Source: Devosia sp. MC521 (lineage in GTDB: Bacteria > Pseudomonadota > Alphaproteobacteria > Rhizobiales > Devosiaceae). From it: a stretch of 64,000 nucleotides of DNA. The stretch spans positions 1-64,000 of the forward strand of contig NZ_CP059902.1 of the NCBI RefSeq assembly GCF_014127105.1. The letters are read 5' to 3'. A program made the translations under genes and the position numbers. Under the pieces are notes generated by a model that worked only from the letters and a program-made list of their open reading frames with translations, had not been told where the DNA came from and made no database searches. Of this stretch, positions 44,907 through 52,440 are shown piece by piece; position 1 is the stretch's first letter; each line of letters begins with the position of its first letter.

Positions 44907-45473
44907 TTAGCTGCCAGGCCGTTTTACGAGGGGCGCTGTGAGGATGTCTGGATTGACGAGCGGCCGAGCGATGACGCGATCTCGGGTAAATCCCACCATG
45001 GCCACCCAACCTTGCAAGCCATCGGCCGTGGTTGAGAAGCAATAGTCGTCCATGCAATCGCCCAGCTCAAACCGTGTTCCTTTCGGCATGAGGTAGACTT
45101 TAGGGGCCAGGCTCGTTGGCAGCATGCGGACGTTGAGGTCCGTATGTGCGGTCGCGACGCCTGCCGTTGGCTGGTTGGGCACACTGTGCCTTACGGGCCA
45201 GACGCGCAGGTCATTGAGGACATAGCCAGTCAGGCGCGTGCGCAAATGCACGACGCGACAGAAATTGCCAGCGCAGCCCATGTTGTAAACCGCGTCACCA
45301 GCAAGGATCGTGACGAACTCAGCGCTTGTACCGTTTGGTTCCAGGCTGAGCCTTTCGTGATGGTCGGTAAATTGGAAAACGACCGGCAGTTCTTCCGCGC
45401 TATTGGGAGATACTGCTAGTAATGCAAATAAAGGAGCCACTAGCGCGGCTTTGATATTTTGAAACGCCATCAT
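44907..45473 (-). CDS. Secreted SH3-domain-like protein
   Basis: A 188-residue protein with a signal peptide (FQNIKAALVAPLFALLAV). Two SH3-like segments are seen: GDAVYNMGCAGNFCRVVHLR with TGYVLNDLRVW, and TDLNVRMLPTSLAPKVYLMP with GDCMDDYCFSTTADGLQGWV. Its cysteine pairs (CAGNFC, CMDDYC) are regularly placed in the two repeats. It is probably periplasmic. Function unknown, and it is not close in sequence to the SH3 gene at 30140. Confidence 0.82.
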   Translation of the reverse strand: MMAFQNIKAALVAPLFALLAVSPNSAEELPVVFQFTDHHERLSLEPNGTSAEFVTILAGDAVYNMGCAGNFCRVVHLRTRLTGYVLNDLRVWPVRHSVPNQPTAGVATAHTDLNVRMLPTSLAPKVYLMPKGTRFELGDCMDDYCFSTTADGLQGWVAMVGFTRDRVIARPLVNPDILTAPLVKRPGS

Positions 45474-45619
45474 ACCCTCCTCGATATGACGTTGCGCTAA
45501 GACGATCTTCCTGAATGAGGAATGATTAGTGCTGTGGAACTAGCAAATGTGATGCGGTGTGTGGAATAAGTGCTTTGACCAACTGAGGACTAGTCTCTGC
45601 GCGGTAAAAGCCTGCGGAG

Positions 45620-45642
45620 AACCCCGGCAGGGTTGCCGGGGT
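45620..45642 (-). terminator. Probable terminator of the BTLCP gene
   Basis: ACCCCGGCA pairs with TGCCGGGGT over a short loop, about 20 bases past the stop on the minus strand. The T tract is weak (TTCTCC). Confidence 0.55.
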
Positions 45643-45662
45643 ACAATGTTGAGCGCGGTCAG

Positions 45663-46217
45663 CTAGGCCGCGACGCGCCAGCTGCTGGTGTTATTCATGT
45701 CGAGATAGAACATGGTGCGGTAGCCGTTGGAGAAGCCATTGAGGCTGTCGAGCGTGATGATGCCATTGTCGGTCTTAACGCCGAGCACCGCATGCCATTC
45801 GCCCGAGCGCAGCTGGCCAATCTTGATGCGCATTGCCGAAACCGGATATCCCGCTTCGCTCAGTGCCATGATCTTGGCGAGCACATAGTCTTCGCAATCG
45901 GCGACGCCTCGCATCGGTACAGTCCAGTGGTCGCTCACCCCATAGGCGCGGCTATCGGACGAAAAGCGGTAGCGGGAATTGATCTGCTGGCTGATGCTCT
46001 GCAGCGTCGCTTCGAGCTCGCGCGAATAGGCGATAGACGAAGGGCCCGCAAAAGAGCTGCAAAAGTTCATGGGCTGGTCGCCGCGCATGCACATGTCCTC
46101 CCAACCGGCCTGCCGAACGGAGGAATAATCTACGGCATAAGCGGACAGTGGCTGAGCGAAGGTTAGAGCAGCCAATGCGATGCCAGCGACGCGGCGAAGC
46201 GAAGTAAAAATCTGCAT
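45663..46217 (-). CDS. Bacterial transglutaminase-like cysteine peptidase (BTLCP)
   Basis: A 184-residue secreted protein with a signal peptide (LRRVAGIALAALTFAQPLSA). The papain/transglutaminase-like triad is seen as ADCEDYVLAKI (Cys), EWHAVLGV (His) and TLDSLNG (Asp). The family is common in alphaproteobacteria, often called DUF920/BTLCP. Related LapG is a calcium-dependent periplasmic protease that cuts adhesins; whether this one does so is unknown. No LapD-like partner is in the window. Confidence 0.88.
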   Translation of the reverse strand: MQIFTSLRRVAGIALAALTFAQPLSAYAVDYSSVRQAGWEDMCMRGDQPMNFCSSFAGPSSIAYSRELEATLQSISQQINSRYRFSSDSRAYGVSDHWTVPMRGVADCEDYVLAKIMALSEAGYPVSAMRIKIGQLRSGEWHAVLGVKTDNGIITLDSLNGFSNGYRTMFYLDMNNTSSWRVAA

Positions 46218-46807
46218 GGTTCATCACCGAAAACGAGCGGACGCGTGGCCTCGCCAAGCAGCCGATTCCGCGGGTCACAACATGGATCTAGGGTTGCGTT
46301 GACCGCTCACATAGAGGGTGATGTTGGCTGGGTTAATACCGCTCACGAGAACGTAAATAACCAAGTTGTTATAAGTGGTTAGCTGCGATTGTGCTCGTGG
46401 CGGCGCAAATCTCGGCGCAATTAAACTTGCCGTTATCCCGATCAAACTTTTGAATATAGCGCTAAGCTAGTGGTTTAGAATTGCCTGTAATTGGCAATTT
46501 GAACGCATTGGGGCGCAATAATCGATTGGCCAGATTGAAGTCTAAAGCGATCATTGAGTGACATGTCGCTGTCGGCTTTGTGATCGCTGACTGCGTCCGG
46601 TGCGCTGTGAACGAGCGGTAGATTTTGCATTTCAACGGCGCAGGCTTGGGTTGAGGTAGAAGAACTGTGTTCTAGTAAAGCCAGTTGCTGATAGAACTGC
46701 GTCTTCCTCTGCGGGTGAGAGGCATGGGTTTGCGCCATAGCACCGGAGGATGGCCTTGCTGATGGTTCAGGCAAGGCGATCCTCCGGTGGCTTATCGCCG
46801 GCTTTTC
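46218..46807. other. 590-base region between convergent/same-strand genes without supported gene
   Basis: I see no homologous coding sequence here. A 99-residue minus-strand frame (46475-46774) lacks homology and a ribosome binding site and is rejected. The left part holds the promoter of the BTLCP gene. Two inverted repeats occur: AATTGCC-N7-GGCAATT at 46479-46499, and a long hairpin at 46741-46789. The middle part is AT-richer (46320-46500), unlike the neighbouring genes. Confidence 0.45.
46741..46789. repeat. Long inverted repeat downstream of the aldo/keto reductase gene
   Basis: CACCGGAGGAT-G-GCCTTGC pairs with GCAAGGC-G-ATCCTCCGGTG, 18 of 19 positions, over an 11-base loop TGATGGTTCAG. 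There is no T tract on either side, so it is not an ordinary terminator. It may be a transcript-end stabiliser, a regulator site or a remnant of a palindromic repeat family. Confidence 0.8.
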
Positions 46808-47830
46808 TTATGGACGCGGATGGTGCTGCAACTGCCCACCCTTGGTGGCATCATCAATGGCCGCGATCTCTTCGGCGCTCAGGTCGATATTATTGAGCAC
46901 ACCAAGATTGTCCTTGAGCTGCTCAAGCGAACGCACGCCGATGAGGGCCGAGGTCATCTCCTTGCGGCGCAATACCCAGCTGAGCGCAAGCTGCACCATG
47001 GTCTGACCGCGGGACTTGGCAATTTCACCCAGTTTCTCGACGGCATCCAAAACGCGCGGTTCAATCTGATTGGCGCGCAACGACCCATTGGGGTTTTCTG
47101 CGCGCGTGCCCGCCACACCGCCCGAATTATATTTGCCGGAGAGCACGCCCTGCGCAAGCGGCGAGAAGGCGATAACGCCAATGCCCAACTCGCCGCAAGC
47201 GTCGATGGTTTTGTCGTTTTCAATCCAGCGATTGATCATCGAATAGCTGGGTTGGTGAATAGTGGTGGCGACGCCCATGTCCTTGAGGATGCGATGGGCT
47301 TCTCGGGTTTCTTTCTCCGGATAGGAGGAGATGCCGACGTAAAGCGCCTTGCCGGATTTCACAGCATGCGCCAGCGCGCCCATGGTTTCTTCAAGTGGCG
47401 TTTCGGGATCGAAGCGGTGCGAATAGAAGATGTCGACATAATCGAGCCCCATGCGCTTAAGGCTCTGATCAAGGCTGGCGAGCATATATTTGCGGCTTCC
47501 CAATTCGCCGTAAGGGCCTGGCCACATATTGTAGCCAGCCTTGGTCGAGATGATCATTTCATCGCGATAAGGGCGGAAGTCACGGGTCATGACCTGCCCA
47601 AAGAGCTCTTCTGACGAGCCTGCTGGCGGGCCATAATTATTGGCTAGGTCGAAGTGGGTAATGCCCTGGTCAAAAGCGTAGCCCAAAATCTCCATGGCGC
47701 TCGGATAGTCGCGTGTGCCGCCAAAATTTTGCCAAAGGCCGAGACTGACGACAGGGAGTTTCAGACCCGAATGGCCCGAACGACGATAATGCATCGTGTC
47801 ATATCGAGCAGGGTCGGCGCGGTAGGTCAT
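46808..47830 (-). CDS. yghZ: L-glyceraldehyde-3-phosphate reductase-like aldo/keto reductase (YghZ)
   Basis: A 340-residue NADPH-dependent aldo/keto reductase of the YghZ/Gpr group, which detoxifies L-glyceraldehyde-3-phosphate and methylglyoxal. The catalytic tetrad region has THFDLANNYGPP (Asp, Tyr) and DYVDIFYSHRFD (His). STKAGYNMWPGPYG (Lys) is typical. The C-terminal cofactor part is LIGVRSLEQLKDN. It is divergent to trhO with 54 bases between starts. Confidence 0.93.
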   Translation of the reverse strand: MTYRADPARYDTMHYRRSGHSGLKLPVVSLGLWQNFGGTRDYPSAMEILGYAFDQGITHFDLANNYGPPAGSSEELFGQVMTRDFRPYRDEMIISTKAGYNMWPGPYGELGSRKYMLASLDQSLKRMGLDYVDIFYSHRFDPETPLEETMGALAHAVKSGKALYVGISSYPEKETREAHRILKDMGVATTIHQPSYSMINRWIENDKTIDACGELGIGVIAFSPLAQGVLSGKYNSGGVAGTRAENPNGSLRANQIEPRVLDAVEKLGEIAKSRGQTMVQLALSWVLRRKEMTSALIGVRSLEQLKDNLGVLNNIDLSAEEIAAIDDATKGGQLQHHPRP

Positions 47831-47884
47831 CTCAGTCTCCCAAACAAATCTTGCCTGCCCGTGACGCCGGGCTTTTGTGGTGCT

Positions 47885-48955
47885 ATGAGCGGGTCAACGA
47901 AGACGTCCGCACCCAGCTCAGATAGTACAGTGTCCCAGCAAGATCATCCATACAAGGTATTGGCCATCTACAAGTTTGCCTCTCTGCCCGACGCGGCGGA
48001 GATCAAGGCGCAACTTGCGGAATTTTGTTGCGCGCGCGGTATTAAGGGGACGCTGATCCTCGCGCCTGAGGGCATCAATGGCACTGTCGCCGGTACGCCG
48101 GACGCGATCGACGCGCTATCCGATTATTTGTTTGTTTCCGGGCCTTTCGGCACACGTTTGGCTGGTGCGGAAGCAAAGTATTCTTTTGCCGATAGCGAGC
48201 CGTTCCTGCGCATGAAAGTGCGGCTCAAGCCCGAGATCGTCACCCTTCGCGCGCCGCAGGTCGATCCCAACCGTGAGGTTGGCACCTATGTTGAGCCAGA
48301 AGACTGGAATGCGCTGATCGAGCGTAATGACGTCATCCTGATCGATACGCGCAACGATTACGAAGTCGATATCGGCACCTTCCAGAGGGCCATCGATCCC
48401 AAGACCGAGAGCTTTGTCGAGTTCAAGGACTATGTCGCCAATAACCTCGACCCCAAGCAGCACAAGAAAGTCGCCATGTTCTGCACCGGCGGTATCCGGT
48501 GTGAAAAGGCGTCGAGCTATATGCTCAGCCAGGGTTTTGAAGAGGTGTTCCACCTCAAGGGCGGGATCCTCAAATATCTTGAGAAAGTGCCGGAAGAGAA
48601 CAGCCGCTTTAACGGGGAGTGCTTCGTGTTCGACGAGCGCGTGTCGGTTGGTCATCGACTTGAAATCGGTACGGCAACGCTCTGCCGTTCATGCCGTCAT
48701 CCGCTGACCGAACAGGACCGCGCTCATGAGCACTATGTTGAAGGCGTAAGCTGTTCTCATTGCATCAACGATGAAGGTAAGCGCAAGGCCGCGGCTGAGC
48801 GTCAGCACCAGATCGATCTCGCTGCAAAGCGTGGCTTGGCGCATATGGGTGACGCGGCAGTTGAAGCTGCACGCAAGGCCCGTGAGGCGAAAAAACAACG
48901 GGCTGAGCAATCGCGAGCGCTCAATGCAAAGGCGGCTGCCAAAGCGGGTCACTAA
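47885..48955 (+). CDS. trhO: tRNA uridine(34) hydroxylase TrhO
   Basis: TrhO (YceA) makes 5-hydroxyuridine at tRNA position 34. From ATG 47885 it has 356 residues. The N-terminal domain is YKVLAIYKFASL and APEGINGTVAGT. The rhodanese domain has VILIDTRNDYEVDIGTF and the catalytic Cys in FCTGGIRCEKASSYML. The C-terminal cysteines CRSCRHPL and CSHC likely bind a metal. The true start may be GTG 47930; neither has a strong ribosome binding site. Upstream open frame to 47654 is not coding (it lies over the yghZ gene). Confidence 0.93.
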   Translation: MSGSTKTSAPSSDSTVSQQDHPYKVLAIYKFASLPDAAEIKAQLAEFCCARGIKGTLILAPEGINGTVAGTPDAIDALSDYLFVSGPFGTRLAGAEAKYSFADSEPFLRMKVRLKPEIVTLRAPQVDPNREVGTYVEPEDWNALIERNDVILIDTRNDYEVDIGTFQRAIDPKTESFVEFKDYVANNLDPKQHKKVAMFCTGGIRCEKASSYMLSQGFEEVFHLKGGILKYLEKVPEENSRFNGECFVFDERVSVGHRLEIGTATLCRSCRHPLTEQDRAHEHYVEGVSCSHCINDEGKRKAAAERQHQIDLAAKRGLAHMGDAAVEAARKAREAKKQRAEQSRALNAKAAAKAGH

Positions 48956-48982
48956 GGCCGTCGCACTAATTTGAATTCAGGA

Positions 48983-49004
48983 GGGGGCCACTTGGCCCCC
49001 TTTT
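48983..49004 (+). terminator. Terminator of trhO
   Basis: GGGGGCCA pairs with TGGCCCCC over CT/T, followed by TTTTG. It also lies close to the end of the convergent LytTR gene. Confidence 0.85.
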
Positions 49005-49009
49005 GCGAT

Positions 49010-49774
49010 TTAGAGCGTGAGGCCTGCCGCTTTGACAGCGTCAGTATAGCTCCGGCTAACCGGCACGCGCTTCCCTGTCTCAAGTTCGAGCAGCAGCTTA
49101 CCATTTTCCCGGACACACCCGCGGACAGCATCCAACGCTACCCAATGGGAGCGGTGTACCTGTAGCCCGGCGATTTGGGCAGTTTCCCGCATGGCATCGG
49201 ACAGGCGCAACAGCAGCAAGGCTGTGCCGCGATCGGTGGAGACCTCAACATAGTGGTCAGCCACAGCCAAGTGAAGCAACCGACCTCTCTGGTGCAGCGG
49301 CATGCGGCTGAGTAGGGCTGGCGTCGCATCGGCCAAGGCAGTGGGCGCTTCGCGCGGTGTGAATACTGCACTCAGCACTGTGACAGCGGCCGAAATTGCT
49401 ATGCAATAGAGCGTTAAACTCGCAGCTTCTCTGGTCGGGAAGGACCAGCCAAAAGCGAGTTGATTGACACCGATGACGCAGGCGACGACCGGCAGCCCGG
49501 CAATGCTTCCAGCGACAAGGGCTCGCGGCACGGGCGGCAAGCGGGTGCCGAGCAATAGCTCAAAAAAACTTGCGGTCGCGGTGCCAATGATTGCGGTGAC
49601 GACGACCACTGCCGCCCAATAGGGCAGGCGAATATGAAGCGGTAAATCGAAGGAGCCGAAAGGCCCAATCATCCCCACCAGTAAGGCGATGATCGTGAGC
49701 GTTATCCAACTGCGCGCATCACCCGCAAGGGTGCGCATTTCACGAAGCGTAGACTGCAGGATGGTGTGGTTCAC
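49010..49774 (-). CDS. Membrane-bound LytTR transcriptional regulator
   Basis: A 254-residue protein. The N-terminal half (about residues 20-140) has four predicted membrane helices, and the C-terminal part (about 150-254) is a LytTR DNA-binding domain: GRLLHLAVADHYVEVSTDRG, RLSDAMRETAQ, GLQVHRSHWVALDAVRG. LytTR proteins without a receiver domain but with membrane helices form a known group. It is divergent to a DUF2306 membrane protein, which I recall as a frequent neighbour, so autoregulation and control of that gene are likely. Confidence 0.92.
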   Translation of the reverse strand: MNHTILQSTLREMRTLAGDARSWITLTIIALLVGMIGPFGSFDLPLHIRLPYWAAVVVVTAIIGTATASFFELLLGTRLPPVPRALVAGSIAGLPVVACVIGVNQLAFGWSFPTREAASLTLYCIAISAAVTVLSAVFTPREAPTALADATPALLSRMPLHQRGRLLHLAVADHYVEVSTDRGTALLLLRLSDAMRETAQIAGLQVHRSHWVALDAVRGCVRENGKLLLELETGKRVPVSRSYTDAVKAAGLTL

Positions 49775-49862
49775 GTAGGGGAGCGGCCATTGGCGAAATG
49801 GAGGTTGTACGGGGCGAGCTTATAGAGCCATGGCGAAGAGGCAAGCAAGATCAAGGTCTCCC

Positions 49863-50366
49863 ATGTCGCTCACTCCTCTGCTCAATGCTGGTCTCGTGAT
49901 CCAAATTCATGTCATTGCAGCCATTGCCGCATTCCTGCTGGGCGCCTTGGTGCTGTGGCGTCGCAAGGGGACGCGCCTGCACAAGGCCTTGGGCAAGGTC
50001 TGGGTTGTGCTGATGCTGGTGGTGGCCACCAGTTCGTTGTTCATCCATGAGGGCCGGTTGTTCGGGCCGTTCAGCCCGATCCACATTCTGACGCTTGTTA
50101 CCTATATCGGGATTGGCCAAGCCCTATGGGCGATCAAGGTGCAGCGCGACGTGGTGGCACACCGTGCTGGCATGCAGGGCACCTATATTGGCGCGCTGTT
50201 GCTTGCGGGCGCATTCACCTTCTTGCCGGGTCGTCGCATGCACGCGGTCTTGTTTGGCGCAGAGGCGGGGTGGACCCCGTCTCTCGTGATTATCGCTCTG
50301 GCGCTGAGTGTGGCCGCGTTGTCGTGGTGGCGACTGCTGCGCGGCGCACATTCTGTCCAGCGCTAG
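49863..50366 (+). CDS. DUF2306 membrane protein
   Basis: A 167-residue protein with four membrane helices (IHVIAAIAAFLLGALVLW, VWVVLMLVVATSSLFIH, SLVIIALALSVAALSWW). The motif KGTRLHKALGKVWVVLM and the His residues of IQIHVIAA and FSPIHILTL match DUF2306, possibly haem-binding like cytochrome b561-type folds. ATG 49863 follows AAGG; ATG 49830 is possible. It ends with CTAG shared with convergent mbfA. Confidence 0.8.
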   Translation: MSLTPLLNAGLVIQIHVIAAIAAFLLGALVLWRRKGTRLHKALGKVWVVLMLVVATSSLFIHEGRLFGPFSPIHILTLVTYIGIGQALWAIKVQRDVVAHRAGMQGTYIGALLLAGAFTFLPGRRMHAVLFGAEAGWTPSLVIIALALSVAALSWWRLLRGAHSVQR

Positions 50367-51343
50367 GCGTTGCCGATGAGAATACCGGCGGCGAAAACCA
50401 AGGCGCCGCCGAGCACCACCTGCAATACCGCGCGCCAGAACGGGGTCTGCATATAGCGCTTTTGAATGTAAGCGATGGCCCAGAGCTCGAGAATAACGAC
50501 GGCTGCTGCCACCCAGGTCGCAACCCAAAAGTCAGCGATGAGATAGGGCAGAGCATGGCCCAGGCCGCCTACAGCAGTCATGATCCCTGCAGCAAAGCCG
50601 CGCTTGATCGGCGAGCCACGCCCGGTCAGCTTACCGTCGTCAGACGCTGCCTCGGTAAAGCCCATGGAAATGCCCGCGCCAACGGCTGCGGCAAGACCAA
50701 CCAAAAATGTCTGATGCGTGTCGCCCGTGGCGAAGGCGGCGGCAAAGACCGGGGCCAGGGTCGAGACCGAACCATCCATCAGGCCAGCAAGGCCGGGCTG
50801 GACATAGGTGAGCAGGAACTGACGATGGGTTTCATTCTTCTCGCTCTCGTGCCCGTCGGCGCCGAGATGGGTCTCGTCAAGGTCAGTGGCGCGTTTGGCG
50901 TGGCCCTTTTCTGCCTGTGCCAGATCGCCCAGCAGCTTGCGGGTCGACACATCGCTCACCTGCGCGGCAGCGGCGAGGTAGAAGCGGAAGGCGGCTTCTT
51001 CCATCTCCCAAACCTGCTGACGCGCCTGCTCAAGGGTCAGAGTTCTCAAAAGCCAGATCGGCTTGCGGGTGAGAAAGCCACGAACGTGTTCGCGGCGAAT
51101 GGGCACCAGATGCTCGCCGAACTTGGTCAGGTACAGATCGAGCAGGCGACGCCTATGTTCGTTCTCCTCAGCGGCCATGCCTTCAAACAGCGCGCCAGAG
51201 CCTGGATAGGTCTCGCCCAGACGGCTGGCAAACTCCAGATAGATACGCCCATCTTCCTCTTCCGCAGCAATCGCTAGTGCGAGAATTTCGCGTTCGGAAA
51301 GGGATGAAAAATCGCGGCGGGCATCAGGCCAGAGCTTCAGCAT
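50363..51343 (-). CDS. mbfA: Membrane-bound ferritin MbfA (rubrerythrin-VIT1 fusion)
   Basis: A 326-residue iron exporter that protects against iron and H2O2 stress. The N-terminal ferritin-like domain has two four-helix halves with metal ligands ALAIAAEEEDGRIYLEF, EENEHRRRLLDL, EMEEAAFRFYL and LAQAEKGHAKRA. The C-terminal half is a VIT1/CCC1-type membrane domain (GLAGLMDGSVSTLAPVFAAA, GISMGFTEAASDDG). Two Irr boxes lie just upstream, so it should be repressed by Irr under low iron and expressed when iron is ample. Confidence 0.96.
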   Translation of the reverse strand: MLKLWPDARRDFSSLSEREILALAIAAEEEDGRIYLEFASRLGETYPGSGALFEGMAAEENEHRRRLLDLYLTKFGEHLVPIRREHVRGFLTRKPIWLLRTLTLEQARQQVWEMEEAAFRFYLAAAAQVSDVSTRKLLGDLAQAEKGHAKRATDLDETHLGADGHESEKNETHRQFLLTYVQPGLAGLMDGSVSTLAPVFAAAFATGDTHQTFLVGLAAAVGAGISMGFTEAASDDGKLTGRGSPIKRGFAAGIMTAVGGLGHALPYLIADFWVATWVAAAVVILELWAIAYIQKRYMQTPFWRAVLQVVLGGALVFAAGILIGNA

Positions 51344-51355
51344 CGTTGTTCACTG

Positions 51356-51394
51356 TTTAGAATGGTTCTAATCATTGTTTAGAATGTTTCTAAA
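51356..51394 (-). promoter_or_regulatory. Two tandem Irr boxes (iron control elements) at the mbfA promoter
   Basis: TTTAGAATGTTTCTAAA (51378-51394) is a perfect 7-3-7 palindrome, and TTTAGAATGGTTCTAAT (51356-51372) matches it at all but two positions. Centres are 22 bases apart, about two helix turns, so two Irr dimers could sit on one face. The -10-like TAAACA overlaps the boxes and the first box ends 13 bases before the mbfA ATG. They also lie in front of the divergent DUF2946 gene. Confidence 0.92.
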
Positions 51395-51447
51395 GTTAGC
51401 GCAAGCGTGATCGCGTGTCGCGCTTGAGCCTAGCGCCAGTTCCGGCT

Positions 51448-51849
51448 ATGGCTGACGCCATGGCAAACCGCAGACATACATTGGCGCGTGAAACTGGCAT
51501 CGCTCTGGCGGTGTTGGCGATGTATGTGCTGACGCTGCTGCTGCCGCTGCACAGCGCCGCTGGTTTGCAGCGCGATCTCAATGCGCTCGGTTTTTCCAAC
51601 CTCGCCAGTTGGTCGGTCTGCTCGTCCATCGCCAATGATCGGGACACTGATCCAACTGACCCGGCAGCGCTGACCTGTCCTGCAGCGGGCGTAGCCAAAT
51701 CGCAGCTGACGGCCGTATTGCCGCCGGCAATCACGATCGTGGTGCGTGAAGCGCACGCGCTTGGCAATTTCGTTCCTTCAATCCTTGTTGCGGCGGGCTC
51801 CCTGCCAGCGCACTTCGGGCAATCGCGCGCGCCTCCAGCTCTGGTCTGA
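51448..51849 (+). CDS. DUF2946-like protein (copper-associated)
   Basis: A protein of about 133 residues with one N-terminal membrane segment (IALAVLAMYVLTLLLPLH). SVCSS and LTCPAAG give two cysteines with His/Met-poor surroundings. The layout and genomic place next to PCuAC and Sco fit the DUF2946 group. The start is uncertain: GTG 51415, ATG 51448 or ATG 51460, none with a strong ribosome binding site. It is the first gene of a likely three-gene copper operon. Confidence 0.65.
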   Translation: MADAMANRRHTLARETGIALAVLAMYVLTLLLPLHSAAGLQRDLNALGFSNLASWSVCSSIANDRDTDPTDPAALTCPAAGVAKSQLTAVLPPAITIVVREAHALGNFVPSILVAAGSLPAHFGQSRAPPALV

Positions 51850-51897
51850 CGTCTTGGGCCAAGTGCCCGACTAGACCCCTTTGATCTGGAGATTTCC

Positions 51898-52440
51898 ATG
51901 TTCCGTTCCGCCCTCCGCGCGACCCTTTTTGCTTTGCCGCTTGTCGTTGCAGGCCCTGCCTTTGCTCATAATGGCGTTGACCACAGCAAGGACGCTGAAA
52001 CGTCCACCCCGGCAGAAGCCCACGCTGAGACCAAAATTGGCGATCTGACTATCACCGGCGCATTTACCCGCGCGACCTTGCCCAAGGCACCAGTTGGTGG
52101 TGGCTACTTCACCGTCCAGAACTCTGGCGACGCCGATGACCGCCTGATTTCGGTCTCTTCGCCCGTTGCCAATGAAGGCCAGATCCACGAAATGGCTATG
52201 GTTGGCGATGTCATGAAAATGCAGCAGCTGTCCGATGGACTGGTTATTCCGGCAGGTGAAACTGTCGAGCTTAAGCCAGGTGGCTATCACCTGATGCTGA
52301 TGGGCCTGAGTGAACAATTGGTGGAGGGCGAAACCATTCCACTGACCCTGACTTTTGAAACTGCTGGCGAGATCACCATTGATCTGCCGATCGCAGCGAC
52401 TGCCGCCTCTGGCGCGCCTTGCCATATGAGCCACGAATAA
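51898..52440 (+). CDS. Periplasmic copper chaperone PCuAC
   Basis: A 180-residue periplasmic protein (DUF461/PCuAC) that passes Cu(I) to the CuA site of cytochrome oxidase. Signal peptide MFRSALRATLFALPLVVAGP. The copper motif H-M-x10-M-x21-H-x-M is seen in IHEMAMVGDVMKM and the later GGYHLMLMG. Further His residues occur near the N-terminus (HNGVDHSKD) and at the end (CHMSHE), which could bind extra copper. The stop overlaps the ATG of the Sco gene (TAATG). Confidence 0.94.
   Translation: MFRSALRATLFALPLVVAGPAFAHNGVDHSKDAETSTPAEAHAETKIGDLTITGAFTRATLPKAPVGGGYFTVQNSGDADDRLISVSSPVANEGQIHEMAMVGDVMKMQQLSDGLVIPAGETVELKPGGYHLMLMGLSEQLVEGETIPLTLTFETAGEITIDLPIAATAASGAPCHMSHE

Noticed and set aside
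46475-46774. A 99-residue minus-strand frame in the 590-base gap
   Set aside because: No homology, no ribosome binding site, and its start lies in the right arm of the long hairpin. Kept as non-coding.
47654-47884. N-terminal extension of TrhO
   Set aside because: It overlaps the divergent yghZ gene and has no homology; TrhO homology starts near VSQQDHPYKVLAIYK.
50126-51277. A 383-residue plus-strand frame across DUF2306 and mbfA
   Set aside because: mbfA on the minus strand has full ferritin and VIT1 domains and an Irr promoter; the plus-strand frame has none.
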